Shown in pieces: positions 21,373 through 33,142 of a stretch of DNA of 64,000 nt. The position numbers and the translations under genes are program-made. How positions within the stretch are numbered: position 1 is the first letter of the stretch; each line of letters opens with the position of its first letter. The notes below the pieces were generated by a model. That model was not told the DNA's origin. It saw nothing but the letters and a program-made list of their open reading frames with translations, and did no database searches. This stretch comes from Microglena sp. YARC (lineage: Eukaryota; Chlorophyta; Chlorophyceae; Chlamydomonadales; Chlamydomonadaceae), in NCBI GenBank assembly GCA_022414725.1, contig CM039463.1:71688724-71752723 (forward strand). The letters run 5' to 3'.

Positions 21373-22506
21373 ACAGGGTGACTTGGAACATGCTAGCATA
21401 AGTACCCATACACCCTGAACTAGAGGTGACCGCCCTGTCGGGCGGTCACCTCTCGCACGGTCGTGGGTTCGTGGGTCTCGGTCTGGGTCTCGGTCTGGGT
21501 CTCGGTCTCGGTCTCGGTCTGGGTCTCGGTCTGGGTCTCGGTCTCGGTCTCGGTCTCGATCTGGGTCTCGGTCTCGGTCTCGGTCTCGATCTGGGTCTCG
21601 GTCTGGGTCTCGGTCTGGGTCTGGGTCTCGGTCTGGGTCTGGGTCTCGGTCAGGGTCTCGGTCTATCTCGGTCTGGGTCTCGGTCTCGATCTGGGTCTCG
21701 GTCTTCTGCGTCTCGAAGCTTCCAAGCGGCATCCGCAGTTCATGCGCAACGCCGGCTGGCGTCGCCCGAGGGCGCTCACCTATCGGGCGGTCACCTTTCG
21801 CACGGTCGTGGTTGCGTGGGTCTGTGTCTCGGTCTGGGTCTGTGCCTCGTTCTGGGTATCGGTCTGTGCCTCGGGTCTCGGTCTGGGTCTCGGTCTGGGT
21901 TTGTGTATCGGTCTGGGTCTCGGTCTGGGTCTCGGTCTCGATCTGGGTCTCGGTCTCGATCTGGGTCTGGGTCTCGGTCTCGGTCTTGGTCTTCTGCGTC
22001 TCGAAGCTTCCATGCGGCATCTCGGTCTGTGTATCGGTCTGTTCCTCGGTCTGGGTCTGGGTCTGGGTCTGGGTCTGGGTCTGGGTCTGGGTCTGGGTCT
22101 GGGTCTGGGTCTGGGTCTGGGTCTGGGTCTGGGTCTGGGTCTGGGTCTGGGTCTGGGTCTGGGTCTGGGTCTGGGTCTGGGTCTGGGTCTGGGTCTGGTC
22201 TGGGTCTGGTCTGGGTCTGGGTCTGGGTCTGGTCTGGGTCTGGGTCTGGGTCTGGGTCTGGGTCTGGGTCTGGGTCTGGGTCTGGGTCTGGGTCTGGGTC
22301 TGGGTCTGGGTCTGGGTCTGGGTCTGGGTCTGGGTCTGGGTCTGGGTCTGGGTCTGGGTCTGGGTCTGGGTCTGGGTCTGGGTCTGGGTCTGGGTCTGGG
22401 TCTGGGTCTGGGTCTGGGTCTGGGTCTGGGTCTGGGTCTGGGTCTGGGTCTGGGTCTGGGTCTGGGTCTGGGTCTGGGTCTGGGTCTGGGTCTGGGTCTG
22501 GGTCTG

Positions 22507-22565
<59 letters not shown>

Positions 22566-22704
22566 TCTGCGTCTCGAAGCTTCCATGCGGCATAGGACTT
22601 GTTACAGGGTGACTTGGAACATGCTAGCATAAGTACCCATACACCCTGAACTAGAGGTGACCGCCCTGTCGGGCGGTCACCTCTCGCACGGTCGTGGGTT
22701 CGTG

Positions 22705-22757
<53 letters not shown>

Positions 22758-22770
22758 GGGTCTCGGTCTG

Positions 22771-22865
<95 letters not shown>

Positions 22866-22879
22866 TGGTCTCCGTCTCC

Positions 22880-22919
<40 letters not shown>

Positions 22920-23000
22920 TCTGCGTCTCGAAGCTTCCATGCGGCATCCGCAGGTCATGCGCAACGCCGGCTGGCGTCGCCCGAGGGCTCTCACGGGCGC
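21351..23000. repeat. GGTCTC/GGTCTG hexamer satellite within a 1231-bp tandem duplication
   Basis: Most of this block is GGTCTC or GGTCTG hexamers. A non-repetitive stretch (CATAGGACTTGTTACAGGGT to the palindrome GGTGACCGCCC-TGTC-GGGCGGTCACC) occurs at 21358-21452 and again 1231 bases on, at 22589-22683. A second block (TTCCA[AT]GCGGCATCCGCAG to CGCCCGAGGGC) occurs at 21718-21775 and 22937-22990. All six frames are open for hundreds of codons (VWVWVW, GLGLGL, TQTQTQ, PRPRPR, DPDPDP), which reflects the hexamer and not genes. Confidence 0.9.
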
Positions 23001-23019
23001 AGAACCCTTAGGTTAAATT

Positions 23020-23072
23020 GCTCCTCCTCCTCCTCCTCCTCCTCCTCCTCCTCCTCCTCCTCCTCCTCCTCC
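23020..23072. repeat. (CTC)n microsatellite
   Basis: About 17 CTC units after GGTTAAATTG. Confidence 0.95.
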
Positions 23073-23790
23073 GCCAGTGTGACCGGTGTAACCGTGGTGT
23101 CTCTGCTTAGTTGAGGGCGGGAATAATAATAACCACTGTTTTTTATTTTAACTTTTGAACAGGGAGTACTTAACATCTGCATCTGTTTGACTACCCTGGA
23201 CAGGTGGGGGAGCAGACTGCCGCTGGGCCAGTCCCACCTCATAACGCAAGTATTTTCATATTCCTTCCGCGCCTTCCAGATGCCGACGTTAGTATCACTT
23301 ATTTTATTTCTATAGTGCTCGCTGCAGCAAGCCATACATTCATCCGCATTATCTGGATTCTACCGCTACCATCTTGAACGCGCAGACGTATTGTACAGCT
23401 GACAACCCAACCTTCCACGCACCTGAAGTGTGCGCCACACCCCTATACTTCATAGCGCTCACAGCAGGAAGCCACACATGCTTCCTTCTGAACAGAGGAC
23501 TGCTGCTAGCTGCTAGCTTCCTATCTTATTACCGAGTCTCTGGGCATACACTTGGACCCCACTCGCTTTCATTCATGCATTCGTGTCCAAGTTGATTCAC
23601 TCGAGCGGTGCCCTGATTGAGCGAGGCCCCTTCATTCAACAATCGGTGCTCTGTTCTTTCGCCCAGCCAGTCGCCTGTTCCGCGAGGCTGACACCTCCAG
23701 CCCCCATCATCGGGGCATCCCTTCCAGCCATACAGTGGTCGGATACAGCCCATATGCTGCCTTAGCCGAGAGTAGGGAGTAGTTCTGCCA
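23073..23790. promoter_or_regulatory. Upstream region of the LRR gene
   Basis: About 700 bases of non-repetitive DNA before the LRR start codon. It holds a diverged pair of GCTC[GA]C[TA]GCAG[CG]AAGCCA segments (near 23318 and 23457). No TATA-like box is convincing. Promoter assignment is by position only. Confidence 0.3.
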
Positions 23791-26700
23791 ATGGTTGGTC
23801 AGAGCAAGCACATCCATGGTGCTCACATGTATGTCTGGCTTCTGTTGCTGCTCCTCACCAGCCTTTGCATACTGGTAGCTGGTGACGCGACTGCAGATAA
23901 AAACACACTTGTGGCATTTGCCACAGCAGCTGCCCATCCAGGCTTATCCTCCTGGGTCGCAGGGAACGATGTGTGTACTCGTAAGTGTTAAAGCTTTGCA
24001 GCAACTGATTGGATGGGGCCTCCCCACTTAAATGATAACAGGGCGGAATAGAAAGAAATGAAGTAAGTATGCAAAGAGCACCCAGTGCAATGTCAGCTAT
24101 CATGTGCCCCACCCACGTCGTACACTGTGCAATCAAGGACCTGAGCCATAATGTACCCTACCCATTTCACACTTTGACAGATAATTAATTCTCATGCCTT
24201 CTGCTGCTTTCACATGGCAGAATATGTCGGTGTCACATGCACCACCGGAAGAGTCTCAGCATTGTCCCTCTCCTGGCTAAGTGGGTCTGCTAGTGGAGTC
24301 TTTGCCATTCAAGCTGACTTCAGTGAGTACTATTGTATGTTGATGTGTACTGCAGTACAGCGGTAGCCAAGCATGACCCAAAAAGGCTTGCCTAAATGCC
24401 TATCCTTTGTTGTGCAACTTGAATTTGACTTGAATTTCAACTTGATTTCAACTTCCCTATCCTTCAGTGTGCAAGGCATGATGATGGTTGTGCAACTGTC
24501 CTTGGCTCACCCTTTCATCTGTCTGCTGTGTTGTCTGTTGTCCTTGCTCGTGATAGTCGGCTTGTTTCTGTTCCAAAACTTTCAACTTCAATACGATTCA
24601 CCCAAGGTTCTGCTGTTGTTTGTGCTGTGATTGTGTGTCATACCCTTGGCTCCATCTGAGAGAGCCTCAACACTCTTTTGAAGGAGTGGCAATGCCATTC
24701 AAACTGCTTCCTTGGTTTCGCTGGCCTGTGTCGGGAGTGGCTCCTCCTGGGGTGGAATTCCTTTCACACAAAAAACTGTCATCCTGATGTTTAGGTAATC
24801 TGGATGCGCTGACAAAATTGGAGATGACCGGCAGTGATCTTACTGGTGAGACTGCAAACATATGTAAACACTAGTATTTTGATTATTTCAGACTTTTAGG
24901 GGTGGTCATTGTGGCGTTTGTTAGACCTCCCTCCACAAATGTATCTCATGAGTTCATATTAGGTGCTGACAGCAGTCTTGGTAGGTTGACGAGGTGTATT
25001 ACAAATTGGCTGGGCAAGAGACAGGCTAAGACATAACCTGAACTTGCTTTGAGACCAAAGGGTGTGACCCTACTGTCTGACCTTCATCCAACTTGCACAC
25101 CATCCAAGACTTGAGCCTTGAGCTTGTCTCCACCCAACCCCCACCCTCACCCCCACACCACCAACCCACTCACGCACTCACACAACCACCCACCTAACCA
25201 CCCTTCCACCCACACCATCTTTGGCCAGCCCTGAACACGCATCGCCAGGCATCCTGTGCTCTATAATTTCTCAGGCCACCTAGCCTAACTCAGCTTGTTC
25301 CCAAACTCTCTGCAGGAACTCTCCCTGGTGACTGGACTTCTCTCAGTGATCTCTCTACACTCAGTTTTTGGTAGAATGATTTAACGGTGGGTGCCTCTGT
25401 AGTGGAGTTCTTCTATGAAGATGGCAACCATGATAGTGGATGTGCTATTTTCTACATTCATGTGTGTGCCTCTGTGCTTCTGTCTGTCTTATCATGCATG
25501 TGTTGTTTCCTCAATGCTGTTTCTGTGAAGTCTCTCTATATAATATGTATAAGAATTGCAATCATGTGTTGTCCTGCGGAAGGACTTACCTGTACTCCTT
25601 CACCCCCCCTCCAGGGCACCCTTCCTGCAGCGTACAGTGCTCTGACAAGACTTAGAACAATGAATATGGCCAGCAATGCTCTAACTGGTGAGACTGCAAA
25701 CATATGTAAACACTGGAGTTCGAGTATTTCAAACTATTAGGGGTGGTCATTGTGATATTTCTTAGACCTCCCCCCACAAATGTATCTCATGAGTTTATAC
25801 CAGGTGCTGATGGCGGTCTTGGTAGGTTGACGAGGTGTGCGACAAATTGGTAGGGCATCAGATAGTCTAAAAAATAACCTGAACTGTTCTTAAAAACCAA
25901 AGGGTGTGTGCCCTACTGTCTGACCTTCATCCAACTTGCACACCATCCAAGACTTGAGCCTTGAGCCTGTCTCCACCCACCCCCACCCTCACCCCACACC
26001 ACCCCACACACACAACCACCCACCTAACCACCCTTCCACCATCTTTGGCCAGCCCTGAACTCGCATCGCCAGGCATCCTGTGCTCTTTAATTTGTCCGGC
26101 CGCCTAGCTTTATCCTAACTCAGCTTGTTCCCAAACTCTCTGCAGGAACTCTCCCTGGTGACTGGGCTTCTCTCAGGAATCTTAGATGGATCTATCTTGA
26201 CAATAATCAGTAAGGGTGGGTGCCACTGTAGTAGAGTTCTTCCATGAAGATGGCAACCATGATAGTTGATGTGCTATTTTCTGTCTGTCTTATTTATTTG
26301 TGTGTCCCTGTGTTTCTGTCTGTCTTATCATGCATGTGTTATCTCCTCAATGCTGTTTCAATTGTCTATGTATCTAACATGTATAAGAACTGCAATCATG
26401 CATTGTGTTGCTGAAGGACTTACCTGCACTCCTTCACCCTCCTCCAGGGCACCCTTCCTGCAGCGTACAGTGCTCTGACAAGCCTTCGTTTTATGGATAT
26501 GGGCTTCAATTCTCTTACTGGTGAGACTGCAGACACATGTAAACACTGGGATTTTGAGTATTTCAAACAATTATAGGTGGTCTTTGTGACCTTCGTTAGA
26601 CCCTGACCTACAAATGTATCTCATGAGTTCATACCAGGTGCTGATGGCGGTCTTGGTAGGCTGACGAGGTGTGGTACAAATTGGTTGGGCAGGAGACAGG

Positions 26701-29700
26701 CTAAGACATAACCTGAACTTGTCTTCGAAACCAAAGGGTGTGTACCCTAATGTCTGACCTGTACCCAACTTCCATACCATCCAGTGCTTGAGCCTGTCTC
26801 CACCCACCCCCACCCTCACCCCCATACTACCCACCCACCCACTCATACACTCACACAACTACCCACCTCACCACCCTTCCATCTTTAGCCAGCCCTGAAC
26901 ACGCATTGCCAGGCATCCTGTGCTCTATAATTTCTCAGGCCACCTAGCTTTATCCTAACTCAGCTTGTTGCCAAACTCTCTGCAGGAACTCTCCCTGTCG
27001 CGTGGAGTCATCTCAGTAATCTTGAATTGCTCGATCTTATAAATAATCAATTAAGGATGAGTGCCACTGTAGTAGAGTTGTTCCATGAAGATGGCAACCA
27101 TGATAGTGGATCAGGTTTTTTTTAGCTGCAAAATTTTGCATTATGCGACAAAACCCATTGTTTTTGGAGTCGGCCCTCCGATGAAATCCATAGTTTCGAG
27201 ACTTGGCCCTGTGGGCTGGATTTGGCCTGAAGCTGACCTGGCCTGGCTGACCTGGCTTTTTTGGACTTGAATTCTAAGGGATTTTGGAACCCTGCAATTT
27301 TTGCACTTTCTGGATTCTGGGCAATTGGCTCCAGAACCAATATTGCAATAAAAAGGGGTTGGCTGATTTCCCTTTAAAATATCCCTGTAGTGGATGTGCT
27401 ATTTTCTACATTCATGTGTGTCTCTGCGCTTCTGTCTGTCTTATCATGCATGTGTTGTTTCCTCGATGCTGTTTCTTTTAAGTGTATATATGTAATATGT
27501 ATAAGACCTGCAATCATGTGTTGTGCTGCTGAAGAACTTACCTGCGCTCCTTCACCCCTCCTCCAGGGCACCCTTCCTGCAGCGTACAGTGCTCTGACAG
27601 CACTTACGTCTCTCAAGATAAGCGGCAACCTTCTTACCGGTGAGACTACAAGCATATGTAAACGCTGGAATTATTATAATTGTAAAAGAATGAGGGTGGC
27701 CATTGTGGCCATTGTTAAACCTTCACCCACAAATGTATTTCACGAGGTGCTGATGGCGGTCTTGGTAGGTTGAAGAGGTGCGGTGCAACGTAGACTGGGT
27801 AGGAGACAGGCTAAGACATAACACGAACTTGTCTTCAAAACCGAAGGGTGTGTGACCTACTGTCTGACCATCATTCAACTTCCATACCATCCAAGACTTG
27901 AGCCTTGAGTGCAACGTAGACTGGGTAGGACAGAACCTGAGCTGGTCTTGTGGACAGTCTGACCTTCATCCAACTCCCACACCCCGAGCCTGATTCCCCA
28001 CCCCAACCTCACCCCAACCCACCCAAGACCACCCAGCCCGCACCCTTTACATCCCCACTCTTATCTTTGGCTTGCCCTGAACTTGAATTGCCAGGCATCC
28101 TGAGCTCTTTAACGTGTCAGGCCACCTACCTAGTTCTTTAACGTGTCAGGCCACCTACCTAGTTCTTTAACGTGTCAGACCACCTATCTTGCTCTAACTG
28201 TGCCCATACTCTTTGCAGGAACTGTCCCTCTTGAATGGTCTACTCTGAGTAATCTTGGAGAGCTCCTACTTGGAGGCGATCTTTTATCCCCACCTTCTCC
28301 CCACCCTCCTCCCCTTCCACCTTCACCCCTCCCCCCTCCCTCCCCCCACCGCCCCCCTCCCTCCCCCCACCCCCCACCCCCATCCCCCCCCCACCCCCTC
28401 CACCCCTTCCCCCCCTCCCCCCCCTCCCTTCCCCTTCCCCCCTCCACCCCCTCTACCCCTCCACCCCTTCCCCCCCTCCACCCCTTCCACCCCTCTCACC
28501 CCCTCTACCCCCTCCACCCCTTCCACCCCCTCCTCCCCCTCCCCCTTCCCCCTCCCCCCTCCTCCCCCTCCCCTTTCCCCCCCCCTCCTCCCCTTCACCC
28601 CCCTCCCCCCCCGCCACCTTCACCCCCACCCCTCCCTCACCCCCACCCCCCACCCACCGCCCCCTCCACCCCCTCCACCCCTCCACCCCCTTCACCGCTA
28701 CCCCCTCCACCCCTTCAACCCCATCCACCCCTTCCACCTCCACCCCTACTCCCTCCACCCCCTGCTGTTCCCCCCCCGCCTCCACCTTTACCTCCACCAC
28801 CTCCTCCCCCTCTCCCTTCTCCTCCTCCTCCCCCCCCTCCTCCTCCACCACCTCGGCCTTCACCCCTACCGTCTCCCCCTTATGAGAATGAATCTCCTCC
28901 TGGGGGTGACGAGGACTTTGGCTTTGACTTTGAGTTTGAAGTTGACTTTGCGGACCATGACTACGAGAACGTCAATTCTGAGGGCAATTACGACTTTGGA
29001 GATGCCAACAATGAGTATGAGTCAGGCTACAACTACGATTATGATTATGATGGAAATTCGTTTGACCCTTTCGTGAACCCAAGGATTGAGTTCCGTCTTC
29101 TATTCCCAGGTTTATACACATCACGTTATCCAGGTTTGTAAGAGGAAGAATACTATTGTTTGCATGTTCTATATGCCAATAATTCGGCGCCTAATCGTCT
29201 GCAAAATACCCCTCTGTTTGTAATTCTTCACACACCTGCACAATTAGATTACGCTTGTTGAAATGTGATCCACAAGCAGCAAGTTACCGTGCAACAATCC
29301 CATGCCATGTCTTACCTGCTTCTCTTTTTAAAGTCTTAGGAACTCAGCGCGAACCATTTGGCTAATGTATGTGAAGTTATGACCGTTTGCATAGGCATCC
29401 CTTGTATTTCTAATTGCAGTAGTAGTGTGGCACTAAGATAATCCCCTGACTGTTTGTAGTTGTATAACTATGACTGACTACCTGTTTGTAATTCTTGTTG
29501 AGCCCCCCACCCCCACCCCCACCACCACCTCGCAAACACACACGCACCCACACACTCACACACACCACCCACAATGGAACAGTGCAGAGACCATGGCTCA
29601 GAAAGATGGGCCCTTCTTTTAGTCAATTGTTCCATTGTGTTTAATTGTGGATGAAGCAACTAATATGGTTGATTGGTCTGTGCAGGTGGCGAAGCAAAGT

Positions 29701-32163
29701 TTCTGAGGGTCATCAAAAAAATGCTTGCTCCAACAGCCCAGGTGCCATCCACCAACGTCATCCTGACATTCATCCTATCTAGCGGGAGGCGTCTGTCCCA
29801 GTCAGCTGGGGCAGAAATCTCAGCTGCGGTCAGTATCCTCATATTTAAGTTGCTAATTACTTGCTCATGACTTGTCAATATTGCTGACTGTCCTCTGCAC
29901 CTCCCTCTCAAGCTCAATCGCGAGCTCAGTACTAGGCAAATCCATGCTTGCATTTGAGTTATGAACTACCAGGCAGGGTTTTAATTTTCGGCCTTCCTGA
30001 GTAGCTTCTAGGCAGCTCCCTGAGCCAGCAAGTGTACAACACCCAAATATGTCAGCATTCCTGGACAGCTAATTGTGGCAGCTTGAAGGTGCACTAGGCA
30101 GCATTCGGATTGGCTGGGTAGCAAGCCAGGAGAGCTGCCTCGAAGCTGCTGCTCGTAGCCGAGAAGAAAAACTATGCTGCCAGGCAGCTCCATCTTTCTC
30201 AATGCATGCGTTGGATCTGTTTGCATCACAACTGATCAGTCTATACATGTATCTCTCAATGTACAAGTTATACTCAGGAGTTATGATAGTTTAGTCGGTG
30301 ACTACCAAGCAATCCATAGTTTTAGCTCTTATTTCAGTTTGGATTTTGCCTGATAGCGTGAATTGGACATGCCTACCTCTCGCCCTGAGGGCCTCATTGC
30401 TTGCATGCATTGACCGGAGGGCCTCATTGCTTGCATGCATTGACCGGAGGGCCTCACTGCTTGCATGTATTGATCGGAGGGCCTCATTGCTTGCATGCAT
30501 TGTCCGGAGGGCCTCATTGCTTGCACGCATTGACCTGAGGGCCTCATTGCATGCATGTATTGACCTGAGGGCCTCATTGCATGCATGCATTGACCTGAGG
30601 CCCCAGACAATTATCACCAGCATGGAGTAGCATTGACCTGAGGGCCTCATTGCTGGCATGCATTGACCTGAGGGCCTCATTGCATGCATGCATTGACCTG
30701 AGGCCCCAGACAATAATCACCAGCATGGAGTCGCATTGTCACTCATAGACCTGCTGACGTTTCTATGTTCGTACGTATCTACAGGTTTGGTTTGGTGCAA
30801 ACTACGAGGATGTTCCAAGTGAAATCTCGAGCATGAGCGCTTTCGAATTGTTTGAATTGCGGCTCAGGAAGTCACCGAGAGCTATCTTACGCCCCTCAAC
30901 CGCGTCTAACTTTGATGCAACAACGGTGAAGGTAAATTACTTTGGTGCATCTAGATTTGATGCTACTTTTTTGCGGCAACTTTTTGCTGCAACTAAGTTT
31001 GATGCTGCCAACTAACTTTGATGCAACAACGGTGAAGGTAAATTACTTTGCTGATCTCTCCTATAAGTTTGTAAGCTTTAATTATCCACAGGACGAAAAA
31101 CATCATTCCTGCATGCACTACCCCTCTGTCCCACCATCCGTTAGCTTCAAAGTATGTGTTCATGTTTTGCCATGGCATCAATTACCATACTCAACCATGT
31201 ACCTGTGATACCCCTTCAGGTTTCAGACATCATTGTTTACCAGCCAACTGGGGCCACCGATAACTACTATCTCGAAGACTACTACACAGCTGTGTTTGTG
31301 GACGATGATGATTACATTACCATCATCGACTTTGACTATGGCGCTAGCAGTGGCTATGGGAATGATAATGACTATGGTGGTGACTCCGACAACACATACT
31401 ACTCCAGTGCAGAGGATCTGTTGGCCAGTGCCAGGTTTGAGATTGGCGGCGGGAAGCCCGTGATTCAGATACAAGGTGTGCATTATTTTTTCGGGGTCCA
31501 TGTTGAGGTCCCTGCAGCACTCCCTTGTGCATGGGCTGGTTTCTTGAGATGCCAGGGTTGGGACAGCCAACTTTGGGCTATCACGGGACAATGAAGCAAT
31601 AAGACTGCACCACATTGCCTTTTACCCTGGACACATGATGCACCCTCTGCTAATATCTTACCATGCCAGGCTGGACACATGATGCACCCTCTGCTAATAT
31701 CTTACCATGCCAGGCTGGACACATGATGCACCCTCTGCTAATATCTTACCATGCCAGGCTGGACACATGATGCACCCTCTGCTAACATCTGACCATGCCA
31801 GGCTGGACACATGATGCACCCTCTGCTAATATCTGACCATGCCAGGCTGGACACATGATGCACCCTCTGCTAATATCTGACCATGCCCTCTGCATGTAGG
31901 TGAACCCTATGTGGAGATCCCTGAGTGGAATTTATTATCTTATAAAGACAAAGGTGCCCTGCTGATTGACGCCATTGACGGTGCCTCGTTTGCCACCCAC
32001 ACAGTCTTTGTGTGCCAAAGAGTGGACAATATTGAGGTAAGTGAACTGCACCAGGACTTATAACTGTTGATATCATGGAGGTGAGAGATGAATTATCTGG
32101 CTACCCTTTGACTAGTATATTTTCCCTCCACCGTATTTGAATAATAAAGGTTTCAAACTTACC

Positions 32164-32194
<31 letters not shown>

Positions 32195-32399
32195 ACACAT
32201 TACACACATTACACACACACACCGAACACACAAAATCAGACCATCATGTAGCATTCCACACCTAATCTCCATTTATGAAACACCTTCTCCTATCCAGAAA
32301 TTGTCTTACTCCATGGAAGCCACACAGCTGCTGCCCATTCTCAACTGTTTCAAGTCAGTGAGTAAAGTGGATGCTTCCCGACCAGCTGTCACTTCAGAG
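23791..32399 (+). CDS. Leucine-rich-repeat secreted or cell-surface protein, multi-exon, 3' incomplete
   Basis: Exons with matching phases: 23791-23980, 24221-24322, 24795-24845, 28219-29133, 29686-29828, 30785-30931, 31220-31475, 31900-32036 and 32298-32399. These total 2043 bases (681 codons), all open, without a stop. A signal peptide (YVWLLLLLLTSLCILVAG) is followed by a plant-type LRR N-cap (LSSWVAGNDVCT, then QYVGVTCTTGRVSALSLSW), LRR stretches (LDALTKLEMTGSDLTG; GTVPLEWSTLSNLGELLLGG), a roughly 200-residue Pro-rich spacer and an Asp/Tyr/Asn-rich segment (NYDYDYDGNSFDP). A C-terminal region I do not recognise (IIVYQPTGATDNYYLEDYY) follows. Between 24845 and 28219 lies a duplicated pair of extra LRR exons, described separately. 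No transmembrane or kinase part is seen. The gene runs into repeats after 32400. Receptor or adhesion roles are guesses from the family. Confidence 0.75.
25316..27639 (+). CDS. Triplicated two-exon LRR module of the LRR gene (A1-B1, A2-B2, A3-B3)
   Basis: Type A exons start GAACTCTCCCTG after CTCTGCAG at 25316, 26146 and 26986 (GTLPGDWxSL..). Type B exons start GGCACCCTTCCTGCAGCG at 25615-25687, 26448-26520 and 27567-27639 (GTLPAAYSALTxLxxM..NxLTG). Each A enters in phase 1 and exits in phase 0, and each B exits in phase 1, so any A+B pair can be added or skipped without changing frame. A1 (25316-25386) has a good donor but an in-frame TAG. A2 has lost one base at its end, so its donor is out of phase. 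A3 has AT where the donor GT should be. All three B exons are intact. The A repeats lie 830 and 840 bases apart. The B2-B3 distance is longer because of a MITE inserted at 27112. Confidence 0.65.
27112..27387. mobile_element. hAT-like non-autonomous element in the LRR intron
   Basis: Starts CAGGTTTTTTTTAGC and ends AAAATATCCCTG. The octamer TAGTGGAT flanks it on both sides (27104-27111 and 27388-27395). It is 276 bp, non-coding, and different in sequence from the CAGGGTACT family. It interrupts the third LRR module; the two older modules lack it. Confidence 0.75.
30385..30735 (+). repeat. 30-bp repeat GAGGGCCTCATTGCTTGCAT
   Basis: About ten copies of GGCCTCATTGCTTGCATGCA plus TTGACC[GT]GAG inside the intron before the exon at 30785. 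A larger unit ending CCAGACAATTATCACCAGCA is itself duplicated. Confidence 0.9.
30945..31050 (+). repeat. Duplicated exon end and donor (LRR gene)
   Basis: The last 26 exon bases plus the donor of the exon ending at 30931 (CTAACTTTGATGCAACAACG then GTGAAGGTAAATTACTTTG) are repeated exactly at 31012-31050. Between the two lie shorter copies of the TTTGATGC..CAAC motif. Confidence 0.85.
31620..31890 (+). repeat. 44-bp tandem repeat ending at an acceptor
   Basis: Six copies of CTGGACACATGATGCACCCT plus CTGCTAATATCTTACCATGC and CAGG, nearly identical. The last copy runs into CCCTCTGCATGTAG, the acceptor of the exon at 31900. The repeat core CCCTCTGC thus includes the polypyrimidine part of the splice site. 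Confidence 0.9.
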
Positions 32400-32433
32400 G
32401 TAGGAAGGTGTTAAATCTGTTCAATCTGTTAAT

Positions 32434-32471
32434 GTGGATGTCTCCCGACCAGCTGTCACTTCAGAGGTAGG
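32434..32471 (+). repeat. Duplicated exon end and donor, second case in the LRR gene
   Basis: The end of the exon at 32298-32399 (GTGGATGCTTCCCGACCAGC through TCAGAG|GTAGGA) is repeated about 66 bases downstream with one or two differences. Confidence 0.85.
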
Positions 32472-32534
32472 ATTTTTTTTGTTTTTAAAGGGAGGAACCA
32501 GGAAAGGGCGCATCTAATAAAACCTAGCCCTTAG

Positions 32535-32750
32535 GGATCAAGGAAACAAGTCCTATGCAGCGTCGCAAGGGATGCGGAAAATTGGCGGAATGTGTTGGCA
32601 ACGGAACGAAAGGTGGCAACGATGAAGCTGACCGAAGCGAGTTAGTTACGCTACCATTGGCTGACGTGTCAGGCTTCAATTTTTCGGTCGGACGGACAAA
32701 TGGGTAAACATGAGGGCTCCCGCCCCCTTGAAGAGGGGGCTCCGCAAAAA
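32535..32750 (-). repeat. Copy 3 of the ~200-bp dispersed element
   Basis: Inverted copy, from AACAAGTCCTATGCAGCGTC to CCCTTGAAGAGGGGGCTCCG, full length. The DNA from here to 33140 is otherwise unremarkable and without a gene. Confidence 0.75.
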
Positions 32751-33142
32751 ATACAGAGTAAGACAAAAAAAGGCTAAGAGATAGAGACCACATGGGCGAC
32801 TAAAAGGGTAAAGGATGATTAGGACTATGCCTGGATGTTGGTGGAATACAGAGGGTTTTGTGTCACTGGAGTCTACCATGAAGAATATTAGAACAGAAGA
32901 AGACCAAGAACATAAGAATGCAGCAAATATCAACACAGCCCAACAAAAGACAAGACAACACAACACAATAGCAAGACAGCTCTCCTGTGTGCAAGCAAGA
33001 GCAACATCAAGATTCATACACACCATCCTTCCATCCTTCAGCTTCTCGCATCTTCTCATTGTGTTCAGGTGTTTGTCATTATTTATGCTGGAAGAAACAG
33101 TCAGGGCACACCAGCGGCTCCAGCATAAATCTGTTACTGCAG

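Noticed and set aside
21286..23016. Several 100-430 codon frames on both strands (GLGLGL, VWVWVW, TQTQTQ, PRPRPR, DPDPDP)
   Set aside because: All six phases of a stop-free hexamer satellite are open; no splice or domain evidence.
25373..25375. TAG reassigned to glutamine, as in some ulvophyte algae (A1 exon reads W-TAG-NDLT)
   Set aside because: The SUMT gene ends naturally at TAG, and the neighbouring LRR copies show other kinds of damage, so simple decay is more likely.
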